Part shown: positions 9,019 to 17,108 of the stretch, one piece after another
Position numbering within the stretch: position 1 is the stretch's first letter
How the letters are laid out: the number at the start of each line of letters is the position of its first letter
Assembly: GCA_001970955.1 (NCBI GenBank)
Contig: MPUH01000967.1
Coordinates: forward strand, 1-27,991
DNA: 27,991 bases
Direction: 5' to 3'
From: Stentor coeruleus
Taxonomy: Eukaryota > Ciliophora > Heterotrichea > Heterotrichida > Stentoridae
Made by a program: the position numbers and the translations under genes
Notes under the pieces: generated by a model
Database searches by the model: none
What the model saw: the letters and a program-made list of their open reading frames with translations, nothing else
Told to the model about the DNA's origin: nothing

Positions 9019-9460
9019 ATGGAAGATAAACTTTCTTTAGGGATTGAATATGGGTTTTTAGGAATGGCTGTAAAGATTATGTAGGTGATTTCAAGTTTTA
9101 CATGTTTAGTGAGGACTGATTTCAATTTTGCTTTTGCCTTGTTGTGTTATTATTTGTGGTATTCAGCTAAAGATGAACAAAGAGAACCGATTGGTAAGAA
9201 ACTAATACTTTTGAATATTGTCCTTTTGATTTTGGACTTGATTTGGCTTTTGGCTGTTGGCTGTTGGGGGTTCATGGTCATCATATGATATTCTTGGTAA
9301 ATATTCAGGGATACATAGTTTTGCATTGACACTCTCATGGGTTAATTGGCTTCTTAGAGTAGGAATTCTAGCAGCTCTTATTATGATATTTAAGAGTGTC
9401 ATTAAAGAACCTAAATCTTTGATAAGTGGGGAAGTTTATGATATGAACCCAGTAAGTTAA
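9019..9460 (+). CDS. Small four-TM protein, possibly AGTRAP-like; 15-nt intron and a 7-bp frame-breaking duplication
   Basis: The first exon starts at ATG 9019-9021. Removing the 15-nt intron at 9070-9084 continues the frame into FALLCYYLWYSAKDEQ and LILDLIWLLAVG. There the sequence tggctgt occurs twice in a row (9251-9257, 9258-9264), and the extra 7 bases shift the frame to a TGA at 9286. With one unit removed the frame runs on through GGSWSSYDILGKYSG and two more hydrophobic segments to TAA at 9458-9460, giving 139 residues. Four TM segments with a short loop after the second, plus the WYSAKDEQ region, recall the angiotensin II receptor-associated protein (AGTRAP) family of small membrane proteins, but this resemblance is loose. 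No 16-nt intron can explain the shift, so it is a sequence error or a real lesion. Confidence 0.65.
9070..9084 (+). other. 15-nt intron
   Basis: GTAAAGATTATGTAG, directly after the codons ATG GCT of exon 1. Unspliced it holds an in-frame TAG. Removal joins ATG GCT to GTG ATT TCA in frame. Confidence 0.85.
9251..9264. repeat. 7-bp tandem duplication (tggctgt x2) breaking a frame
   Basis: Two adjacent identical heptamers followed by a partial third (tgg). Deleting one unit restores a long hydrophobic reading frame across the site. Confidence 0.8.
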
Positions 9461-10396
9461 ATAGTTAAGTAAATGATTATAGTTAAAAACAATTTTTTAT
9501 AAGAGAAATATTGAAGTCTTATATAAAAAATGTTGGATTTCTTTTTGGTTTAAGGATAAAAAATCATTGTGTGTGAAACATGGAGATTTATGGTTTTTTA
9601 TTATAAAAATTTATATGATAAATAAACTAGATGCTAATATTTTTGTAAAATAATAACTAAACTTAATGTAAATAAATCATAGAGTTTTGTATTGAAAATA
9701 TGCAAAAAAATAAATAATGTATAAGAAAGTTTGAAATAGTAATAATAAAAAGATGAATTCTCTTTTTTGGATTAAGAGATGTAGGTAAACCATCAGTTAT
9801 AAGAAAAATTCTTCTAAACAAAGTTGTAATAAAAACTCCAGTAGTTCGCTAAAAAATGCATTATTGGATTTTAGGTTTTTAATAGGTTTAAGAAATCTTG
9901 AAATAAATTCTGTTTTCTCTAATTTAAATCTTTAATTACTACATCAATAATATTTCATAAGCCTAGGTGTGGTAATAACTTTCAAATATATACTATTGGC
10001 AAAAATGACTAATTATTTTGTGTATAAAGTCCAGAAATTTAACTACACCAAACAAATGAAATTTGGTTAATTATTGACAACTTGAAGTGCCGATTTATAA
10101 TACAACTAATATTTCAAGGTATTTTTATATATATTTTCAAGTTATTCATATAGGCTGACTAATCCTAAAAATATACACAGACTAAAATCGATTATAATTA
10201 TTAATACTATTGAAAATAAGTCCAAACATCCAACTTTCTTTTATAAGAAACTCAACAACTATATAATATTTTAATACTCTTTATTCAAGTCGCTAATAAG
10301 TATACTATACAAAACCTATAATTCTCTTTATTCTATACATAAAACAAAGCAATACCGCACATCTAAAGTGTGAGACAAAAGAAAAATATTAAATAA
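9461..10396. other. Long intergenic stretch with one gene relic
   Basis: 936 bases without an intact gene. The only coding-like signal is the ARF-type fragment at 9757-9852. The rest is A/T-rich with many stops in all frames; no tRNA or other RNA gene is recognised. Confidence 0.6.
9757..9852 (+). pseudogene. Relic of an ARF/ARL-family small GTPase (P-loop region)
   Basis: 31 codons ending in TAA read ILFFGLRDVGKPSVIRKI followed by LLNKVVIKTPVVR. This follows the well-known ARF start of the G domain (ILMVGL-x-x-AGKT-T-ILYKL, then LGE-VTT-IPT): I-L, the G-L before the loop, G-K, the following I and K, the L, V-V and the P all fall at the same spacing. The invariant Thr/Ser after the P-loop lysine is Pro, a TGA lies directly upstream in frame, and TAA cuts the frame right after the switch I position. 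There is no nearby in-frame start. It is therefore a dead fragment under any code with TGA as stop. I could not trace the rest of the G domain reliably downstream. Confidence 0.55.
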
Positions 10397-10749
10397 TTAT
10401 CCAAGTTCTTCCATAATTTTGTTCCATTCATCCCGATCCTCACTTTGAGTTTCTTTTTTCCATAAATCTCCCCACATTTCTTTAGCTCTTGTAAATACTC
10501 TTTCAACTAATTTTTCTTTTGGAGCGATTTCAGCTAAAGTTTTTATAAGCATATCTTTAGTCAGTTCAAGCTCAGTCCTTTCTTCTTCTAGAGAACATAG
10601 TAAGTCATTTAACTGTGAGTTTGCAACAACAAGNTTTCTTCTTCTAGAGAACATAGTAAGTCATTTAACTGTGAGTTTGCAACAACAAGTCGATGAGCAG
10701 TTTCTTTGAGTTCATTTATGCTTAGAGAATAGAATATGTCTTTGTTCAT
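10397..10749 (-). CDS. Short coiled-coil protein; gene disrupted by a gap (N) with duplicated flank
   Basis: The natural start is ATG at 10747-10749 (MNKDIFYSLSINELKETA), not the ATG inside the duplicated segment. The frame runs to the N at 10634, whose two flanks carry the same 55 bp. Counting the duplicated part once gives a continuous frame of 98 residues ending at TAA 10397-10399. The protein is mostly helical with heptad-like spacing (LNDLLCSLEEERTELELTKD) and an amphipathic C-terminal half containing MWGDLWKK. No family recognised. It is divergent from the coiled-coil gene at 10908, with about 160 bp between the starts. Confidence 0.75.
10579..10689. repeat. 55-bp duplication around N 10634 (probable contig-join artefact)
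   Basis: 10579-10633 and 10635-10689 are identical and are separated only by the single N, the same arrangement as at 2235 and 14922. The duplication lies inside a coding region and creates a false frame. Confidence 0.92.
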
Positions 10750-10907
10750 ATATTATAAAACTAATAGTTAATGTTTATATTTATTTTTTTATCACCTCGC
10801 ATCACAAACCATAAAACATAATCCTAAAACGCCTTATAAAATACAGTCAAGTATCAAACCTAAATAATAACAGCTTATCATAATCCTCCATTTAAAATAT
10901 TCAAAAT

Positions 10908-12347
10908 ATGGAATCAAGCCTTACACCAAAGCGATACAATAAGATGCTAAGCAACCATTTGAGATTATCTAAAAATCGTCAAACTTCAATGCCAACCTTA
11001 ACTTCTATATCTGGTTATACAAGTCCTAAAAACCCCCTAACAACTGTGTCTTTTTATGACGAAGTAGAAACTATGATGAAAGAAGTTGATCCAAACTTTC
11101 AACTTTTCATTGGAGATAAACCTCCAACAACTCAAATAATTGATTCATTAAAACAAGCAATATCTTCTATAAACAACCGTAAACATAATTTCCTTGATGA
11201 GTCAAGCGATTTTAGCATAGAACTTTCTGACTGCCCGATATGTGAAAACTGTGGAAAAGCTTCAAGGAAATTCAGCAACGCCCTAGAAAGAATCAAAAAA
11301 GATAGTGAAAAGCTCAGCAAGAAAATGAAACACTTTGAAAAACTTAAATTTATACAAAATGAAAAGGTTAAAGAAGAAAAAGACCTGCTTAAAAACACAA
11401 AAGACAGACTTGAATGTTTAGCACAAATACTTACTGATAATAAAGCTGGGATAATAACAGAACATAAAGAAAATAAAAAAATAAGATTTGTAATAGGAGA
11501 TACAAAGGTCATTAACTGTTGGGCAAGTGGGAAAAGGCCAGTGAAAAAAAGATTCGATTTAACAATGCAATGCTATAGTATTTTTCATATTGATAATATT
11601 ATGGACTTTACTAGTCTTATTGAAGAAATGGATTCACAGATTACTGTTTATAATAACGAAATCTCTAATCGAGAGGAATTCCTTAATGAAAAAGAAACTA
11701 AACTAGGACTTAAAGAAATGCGGATAAAAAAAGAACTTAATAACCTTGAAATGATTAATTTAAGTTTGAGTAATTCTAAAAATGAATTCCTCGAACTTAA
11801 ACATGAAATTTTCCCTGCTTTGGAATATCAATCAGAGCTTTTGAAGCAGTTGATACAAGATTTAACTGATAAAAAACAAGAAGTAGAAGAGTATCAAAAA
11901 TCTTTAAAAAATCTATCAATAGATGAAGGTATGCTTTCAAATATAATTGATGCTCACAGTGATATCGAGATTATGAAAGCTGAAGTAGAAAAAAAATATA
12001 AAGAAAACCTTGAATATGCTGATTATCTTGTAGATTTACAGAAAAAACTTGATAGATATTATGAAGAAAAAAATAAAGAAATAAAAGAAAGTGGTGAAAG
12101 ACTTGCTCGACTTCAAGAAAGTGTTAACCATACAATCGATCTTATAACGAAAAAAGAAAAAGAACTTATAACAATAAGCCAAGTACTTAGAGAAAAAGAA
12201 AAAACACTTAGTAGAATTACAAGTAGAAACAGCACAAGTATGCAAAATTGTAACTCACAAGAATCTAATAGATTAAAAAATGCTCATATCAAGAATAGAA
12301 AAAGTATGTATTCTTTTCCAGATAATGATGTGGAAGATGATGATTAA
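10908..12347 (+). CDS. Long coiled-coil protein with a small cysteine cluster
   Basis: A 479-residue protein with no introns. Residues 1-100 are Ser/Thr/Pro-rich and probably disordered. C109, C112 and C115 (CPICENCGK) form a tight cysteine cluster that could hold a metal ion, but only three cysteines are close, so a zinc finger is not certain. Residues about 122-180 and 230-440 are strongly charged, with Leu/Ile at heptad spacing, consistent with long coiled coils; a short non-coiled insert with INCWASGKRPVKKR separates them. The tail is acidic (DNDVEDDD). Cytoskeletal, centriolar or ciliary structural proteins of ciliates often look like this, but there is no specific homologue I can name. 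It ends in TAA and is followed by a G-rich 3' flank. Confidence 0.8.
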   Translation: MESSLTPKRYNKMLSNHLRLSKNRQTSMPTLTSISGYTSPKNPLTTVSFYDEVETMMKEVDPNFQLFIGDKPPTTQIIDSLKQAISSINNRKHNFLDESSDFSIELSDCPICENCGKASRKFSNALERIKKDSEKLSKKMKHFEKLKFIQNEKVKEEKDLLKNTKDRLECLAQILTDNKAGIITEHKENKKIRFVIGDTKVINCWASGKRPVKKRFDLTMQCYSIFHIDNIMDFTSLIEEMDSQITVYNNEISNREEFLNEKETKLGLKEMRIKKELNNLEMINLSLSNSKNEFLELKHEIFPALEYQSELLKQLIQDLTDKKQEVEEYQKSLKNLSIDEGMLSNIIDAHSDIEIMKAEVEKKYKENLEYADYLVDLQKKLDRYYEEKNKEIKESGERLARLQESVNHTIDLITKKEKELITISQVLREKEKTLSRITSRNSTSMQNCNSQESNRLKNAHIKNRKSMYSFPDNDVEDDD

Positions 12348-13288
12348 GTAACTTTAAATGTGTGAAGGTTTAATTAGAAATTTAAGTTGTAAGTTTGAAG
12401 GAGGTTTGTGATTTTAAGTGATTAATTTTTTTAATAGGGTTTGATTGTGATGAGTAGGATGAGTAGGATACCTTAAAGATTTAGAATGATCTGAGACAAT
12501 ACTTTAAATCAAGATTTATTGGTTAAACAAAACTTGGGTTTCCCGCGCAAACTAGAGCTCGAGTATCTTTGCTAAGTGTGAAAATTAAGACCAGTAGCAT
12601 GATTAATTTCAAGGGTTTTTATTGAATAATTCTATGTTTGTGTTTTTATTTTTTAATTTTAAGATATTTTTTGGTTTTTATGTTTTTGTTTAAGAAAATA
12701 GAGAGTTTATGAAAAAAATTTTTTTTTTTTGATGACGATAGTTTTGGAAGAGAAAAAGTTTGTATTTATATAGTTGAGTAAATAGATATAAGATGAAGAA
12801 TTATAAGAATCTTTGCGGCTTAGAAATTTGTGTATATAAAATTAAAAGTAAAAATGTTGTATGCAAGTTTTTTTATTGCTTTTAGTATAAAACTTCTCAT
12901 ATTATAGCTTTCAACTTGAACTTCAACAAATAATTTAACAGCATTTAAAAATTTAAGCTATCAATAGCAACCTCATAAAATTTACTTTCTCACAAAATTT
13001 CTTTAAAAACCAACACATCCCACCATCCCCTAAACCTTTCATAAAAAAAAACTCATAGAAAATCTTAAACACAAAAAGTATTCATATAAAAAACTAACCC
13101 TACCCAAATCTTCATCATTGCTCAAATTTTATTAAATATTCTCCTGATTTTTCATCAAAATCTTTTAACACCCTAACACCCACTTTTTCTATAAAATTTC
13201 CTCACAATCTTTTCCTTAACAAATCTCATCAATTAAAATTCTTAACTCATCTTTTCACTAACACTCATAAACTCTCAATATAATACCA
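12348..13288. other. Intergenic stretch with opposite-skew flanks and a small GC-rich island
   Basis: No protein gene seen in about 940 bases. 12361-12480 on the plus strand has about 32 G and 2 C (3' flank of the upstream gene). 13081-13260 has about 46 C and 2 G (5' flank of PP2C). The switch lies near 12860-12900. A GC-richer island at about 12535-12585 (with tttcccgcgc and gagctcgag) stands out from the surrounding AT-rich DNA; it does not fold into an obvious tRNA. Confidence 0.6.
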
Positions 13289-14551
13289 ATGGGAAATTGT
13301 TGCAATAAAGAGGATCAACAAGAAGATTCAAATATCACAGAATATCTTCGTTCAGGGGAAATAAATGTAATAAAAAAAAACTATACAGGTAAAATTCTAG
13401 GTACCAGCAAAGTGTGCTTTGAAAATACATCCCCAATAAAAATACAAAATTCTCAAGGAATCCTAGGCAAACGTACAGTCAAAATCCACGGTTGTATAAT
13501 CCCAGGACTAGATCCTCGTGGCGAAGTAGATAAAGACTGTCAAGACAACTACATATATTTTATCGAAGACAACTCAATCCTATGTGCTCTTTTCGATGGC
13601 CATGGCAAAGAAGGTCAAAAAGTCTCCAATTTCTGCATAGACTTTGTCAGTAAATTTTTCAAAAAAAACATCAAAGACTTTGCCTATAATGCCGAAGAAA
13701 CCCTAATAAGAATGCTCCACAAATGTGATGAAAAACTCCGAAGAAGCAAAGTTCCTAATGAAATGGCCGGAAGTACAGCTGTTGCTATATACATAACCTC
13801 AACAAGTATCTATTCAGCAAGTTTAGGTGATTCACGTGGAATAATCGCCACTTTATCCGATACAATAATACCTTCTCCAGTCCCTACACACAAATTCTAT
13901 AAGAAAATCACAGTAAAAAGAAACCTTAAACCTGTACCTTTAACAACAGATCAAAAACCAAATCATGAAGAAGAATTCGCTAGAATTCAAACTGCAGGTG
14001 GATGTGTAGAACAAGTTACAGATAATTTTGGTAAACCTATTGGACCTTATAGAGTATGGATGAAAAATAAAGATTATCCAGGATTAGCTATGTCTAGATC
14101 TATTGGTGATAGAATAGCTAAAAGATTAGGGGTTATAGCAACACCTGTATGTCATGATTTTCAACTTTATGATACAGATCAATTTATTGTTATTGCAAGT
14201 GATGGGATATGGGATGTTATGGAAAATATTGAGGTTGTTAATTTTGTTGAGATGTTTAAAAAAGGATGTGGAGAATCAACTGATTTGTATCCGGCAAGAC
14301 CTGAAAACTCGAGTATTGCAAGAATGCTTTGTGAGGAAGCGAGATTTAGATGGTATGGGATTATTGAGGCTGAAGATGTTATGATTGATGATATTTCTTG
14401 TATTATAGTTGATTTTGAAGATATATCAGGGGCTATGAAGGCTCAGGTGAAAGAGAGAAAAGTTGAAGCGTTTCATAGTATGGCTATAGCTTCACAACAC
14501 AACCATGCGAATACGAGTATAAATGAAGATGATGATGAAACTAATGATTAA
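13289..14551 (+). CDS. PP2C-type (PPM) protein phosphatase with N-terminal lipid-anchor signal
   Basis: A 420-residue metal-dependent Ser/Thr phosphatase. The N-terminus MGNCCNK has Gly2 for N-myristoylation and Cys4/Cys5 for palmitoylation, so membrane anchoring is likely. The PPM motifs appear in order: DKDCQDNY at 81-88, DGHG at 103-106 (metal-binding Asp), AGSTAV at 160-165, GDSRG at 180-184, LTTDQKPNHEEEFARI at 218-233, GLAMSRSIGD at 265-274, SDGIWD at 304-309 and DDISC at 367-371. All metal-coordinating aspartates are present, so the enzyme should be active. The family dephosphorylates Ser/Thr residues using two Mn/Mg ions. A 45-residue Lys/His-containing tail follows the domain. ATG 13289 is preferred because it creates the myristoylation motif and follows a clearly C-rich 5' flank. 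Confidence 0.95.
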   Translation: MGNCCNKEDQQEDSNITEYLRSGEINVIKKNYTGKILGTSKVCFENTSPIKIQNSQGILGKRTVKIHGCIIPGLDPRGEVDKDCQDNYIYFIEDNSILCALFDGHGKEGQKVSNFCIDFVSKFFKKNIKDFAYNAEETLIRMLHKCDEKLRRSKVPNEMAGSTAVAIYITSTSIYSASLGDSRGIIATLSDTIIPSPVPTHKFYKKITVKRNLKPVPLTTDQKPNHEEEFARIQTAGGCVEQVTDNFGKPIGPYRVWMKNKDYPGLAMSRSIGDRIAKRLGVIATPVCHDFQLYDTDQFIVIASDGIWDVMENIEVVNFVEMFKKGCGESTDLYPARPENSSIARMLCEEARFRWYGIIEAEDVMIDDISCIIVDFEDISGAMKAQVKERKVEAFHSMAIASQHNHANTSINEDDDETND

Positions 14552-14964
14552 GATTTTAAATTTTTAGATTAAATATGAGGGTTGATTAGATAGTAGAATG
14601 ATGAAAATGGGAATATTTTTTGATTTTTTAGATGATAGTGTGAGGAATGTGATTTTTTTTTTGTAATGATATATAATAAACTATATAATTTTTCTAACAA
14701 AATTTATTATAATTATTTGCAAAGTATCGCACTTTTAACACCCACATTATTTCTTTAACATAAAAAAAATCCAAAATTAACAAACCTCTCAATAAAACCA
14801 AACCTAATTACTTCAAATATTTTTAAATAATTTCACATCTTCAACCACCAATAAAAACTCCTCCCTTCCTTTCAATGCTTAATACTAACTAAAGTTATTA
14901 TCTAGCAAGCTATTTTCTCTCNCCTTTCAATGCTTAATACTAACTAAAGTTATTATCTAGCAAG
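14552..14964. other. Convergent intergenic stretch, skew switch and start of a duplicated join
   Basis: 413 bases between two gene ends. 14552-14665 is G-rich and C-poor on the plus strand, 14740-14960 C-rich and G-poor, so both 3' flanks are visible with a switch near 14700. No gene seen. The N-centred duplication begins at 14868. Confidence 0.6.
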
Positions 14965-14976
14965 CTATTTTCTCTC
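14868..14976. repeat. 54-bp duplication around N 14922 (probable contig-join artefact)
   Basis: 14868-14921 and 14923-14976 are identical and flank the single N. The right copy contains the last codons and TAG stop of the minus-strand gene; the left copy is a non-functional echo of them. Confidence 0.92.
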
Positions 14977-16434
14977 CATTTCCTTTAACTCCCTAGCTTT
15001 TTTCATCTTTAAATACCTAATCTCCCTTTCTGCCGAAGACCTCTCATTTACATTACTGCCCAAATGCAGTTTACTCCCAGCAGCGATTTTTTTTGAGTTC
15101 TCATTAATAACCGGGGTAAATGTCAATTGATCATTACAACTCACAACCTTATTCTTAATCAACACCATTTTATCCTGTGGGGTAATTTTCATATACAACT
15201 CATCTAACTTCTTAACAAAATCTTCTAAACTCATAACACCCCTAGTTTCTTCCATTTCTTTAAAAATAGGACTAAGTACTTCAATCACTTGTATTTCAAT
15301 ATCCTCAAGACAAATACTCTCCACACTAATTTTCCCATCTCTATCCGAATCAAGTTTTTTAAACAAAGCTTCGAATTTGTGGGTTTTGAAATTCTCATAA
15401 AATTTACACGTCGACTCACTAGGCTGAGTATAAAATTTCTCATTTTCTTGTAGTTTTTTTTCTTCAATTTTCTCTTTAACTGTATTTCTTGATGAATATA
15501 ACTCATCCCATATTGGCCTTTCCCCTCTAACACTATTTGGTTTCCTTCCTGTTAGTGGAGTGAATAGTTTTTGCCCTGTTATTTTATCATAATCAGCTTC
15601 GAATTCTCGTTTGAGTCTAGCGATTTCTTCATCAGTTTTTTTCTTTGTATTAGAAAGTTTATCAAAATACTCATCCATACATTCTGATTTTCTTCTGGTT
15701 TCAGATTTTTTAAACCCTTCTTTTGATGAACTCATAATAGTCTCTTGTGAGTTTCTTCTTATACAAGCATCTTTATATAAAGAATCAAAAATATTCTTCC
15801 CGTCTATGGTTCTGTTAGACTTTTGGATTATTTGAGGGACGAAATAGCATTCTTTCATTTCTTCTTCTTGTTTTTCAGCATATAGTTTTTCCATATGCTC
15901 ACGGTTTTTTTCTTGTTTTTTTTCCCTTTCCCAAGTCTTAACGATTTCTTTCGAATTTTGGCTTATCTCCGGCTTAAATGTTAGGTTTTTTATCGATTCA
16001 GTTTCTTTGTCTTGAAGATGCTTTTCAGATAGTTGCCTGTTGTTTTCTTTCATACGTTTACCTTTTTCATATAGAAGATGCCCATAGTTTATGTTTGCAT
16101 GCGAATTACATTTTTTTGATGGGGAAGAATAACGGAATGAATGCTTTAGTAAACGTTGGGCAACACTGGTATTTGTTGAGTTTTTATATAAAATTGCTCC
16201 TTGGGATTGCTGTTTTTTATGAAGGGTTTGCTTTTTTTTACGGAATTTTTCTTGGTGAGATTTTATCACTTCGATTAAAGGTTTTTTCATTGTTTTGTCT
16301 AAGGAGTATTTGTTTATAAAGTCTTGGCTTATTTTATCTGGGTCATCGTTTTCGTGGATTATTATATCACCTTTGATTGACTCAGAGATATCGATTTTGA
16401 TGACTAATATTTTGGCATTACTCTCTGCTTCCAT
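14965..16434 (-). CDS. EF-hand protein with N-terminal module and repeated FxP motifs (ciliate-type)
   Basis: A 489-residue, highly charged protein. Residues about 8-64 (KILVIKIDIS, IIHENDDPDKISQDFI) form a compact beta/alpha-looking module that resembles the C-terminal end of the GTPase-like protein at 3474-4790. A recurring short motif of about 14 residues with F-x-P-x-I-x-x-x-S occurs at LTFKPEISQNSKEI, CYFVPQIIQKSNRTI and LTFTPVINENSKKI, with a weaker form at KLFTPLTGRKPNS. A single recognisable EF-hand loop, DSDRDGKISVES at 362-373, has Asp at 1, 3 and 5 and Gly at 6 but Ser at position 12 instead of Glu, so calcium binding may be weak; a second, degenerate hand follows. Long helical Lys/Glu stretches lie between. 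Such proteins are common in ciliates and may be cytoskeletal; the precise role is unknown. Confidence 0.82.
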   Translation of the reverse strand: MEAESNAKILVIKIDISESIKGDIIIHENDDPDKISQDFINKYSLDKTMKKPLIEVIKSHQEKFRKKKQTLHKKQQSQGAILYKNSTNTSVAQRLLKHSFRYSSPSKKCNSHANINYGHLLYEKGKRMKENNRQLSEKHLQDKETESIKNLTFKPEISQNSKEIVKTWEREKKQEKNREHMEKLYAEKQEEEMKECYFVPQIIQKSNRTIDGKNIFDSLYKDACIRRNSQETIMSSSKEGFKKSETRRKSECMDEYFDKLSNTKKKTDEEIARLKREFEADYDKITGQKLFTPLTGRKPNSVRGERPIWDELYSSRNTVKEKIEEKKLQENEKFYTQPSESTCKFYENFKTHKFEALFKKLDSDRDGKISVESICLEDIEIQVIEVLSPIFKEMEETRGVMSLEDFVKKLDELYMKITPQDKMVLIKNKVVSCNDQLTFTPVINENSKKIAAGSKLHLGSNVNERSSAEREIRYLKMKKARELKEMERK

Positions 16435-17108
16435 TTTATATTTAAATATTGAAGATATAATGTTAGGAGTAAGAGTTTGTGGATGTTAAGATGGAAGATT
16501 GGGTATGGTGAAGAAAGAAGAGTTGTGAGTTTTTGGATGTGAATGGTTACGATTTTTTTTAGTGATTTAAGGTTGAGAATGTAGAAAAGTGGAGGATTTT
16601 TTTAATGATTTTTATTGATTATAATTAATGCAAGGGTGTTTTGGTATATAAGATAGAGGATTACATACTATAAAATTTCAAGATATAAAAATTATAAATA
16701 CTGAAATTACTTAATAAAATATCAAATTATATGCCCATTAGCATTTTTTTAATAGATCAGCATAATACATCTGTTACTCACTTTTCAAATGTAAAAGTGT
16801 GCTACTCAACTTTATTTTTAGCTGTTAAGCTTAGTTTTATATTATTATAATAAATTATAAAATTGAGTTTTATCAGTGGGTGTATGAAGAAGAACATAAA
16901 AAGATATTGGTCTCCTAGTTTGAAGGAAATAGATTAAGTTTTAGAGCTATTCAAAGGAAATAAAGTAAGATCCTTAAATTTTTGTATTGAACTTATGAAA
17001 TATTGAAAGACAATAATCAAAATCCAATTAATAAAAAAGTGAAAGAAAAACAACCTAAAATATTATCTCACATAAAGTTTTAAAAAACCATTATAATACT
17101 TTAAATAA
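16435..17108. other. Divergent intergenic stretch with decayed coding remains
   Basis: 16441-16560 has about 36 G and 1 C on the plus strand, the 5' flank of the minus-strand EF-hand gene. From about 16860 to 17083 the plus strand shows coding-like text in two overlapping frames, each with stops (see the pseudogene entry). No intact gene. Confidence 0.55.
16862..17083 (+). pseudogene. Decayed coding-like stretch, possibly a helix-turn-helix/transposase remnant
   Basis: One frame (16884-17006) starts with ATG and reads MKKNIKRYWSPSLKEID, TAA, VLELFKGNKVRSLNFCIEL, to TGA. The order SPxLKE, V-x-L-F, G-N-x-V-R-S-L resembles the first helices of transposase-type helix-turn-helix domains (the YSPEFKE...VRELA pattern). 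The other frame (16862-17083) reads IEFYQWVYEEEHKKILVS and, later, EILKDNNQNPINKKVKEKQP, with TAG, TAA and TGA inside. Both cannot be real, and AT-rich DNA easily looks coding, so this is a weak call. The stretch lies within 30 bp of the next gene's start. Confidence 0.25.

Noticed and set aside
9150..9402. Minus-strand open frames opposite the small four-TM gene
   Set aside because: They are antisense shadows; the plus strand has a spliced, hydrophobic, frame-consistent protein there.
11132..11512. 126-residue hydrophobic Ser/Phe/Leu frame on the minus strand
   Set aside because: Antisense of the coiled-coil gene; Lys/Glu-rich coding strands give Phe/Ser/Leu-rich shadows.
12729..12745. tgatgacgatag as a C/D-box snoRNA start
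   Set aside because: No D box (CTGA) or terminal stem at a suitable distance.
15978..16319. Plus-strand 113-residue hydrophobic frame
   Set aside because: Antisense shadow of the charged EF-hand protein, whose repeats and EF-hand loop clearly support the minus strand.
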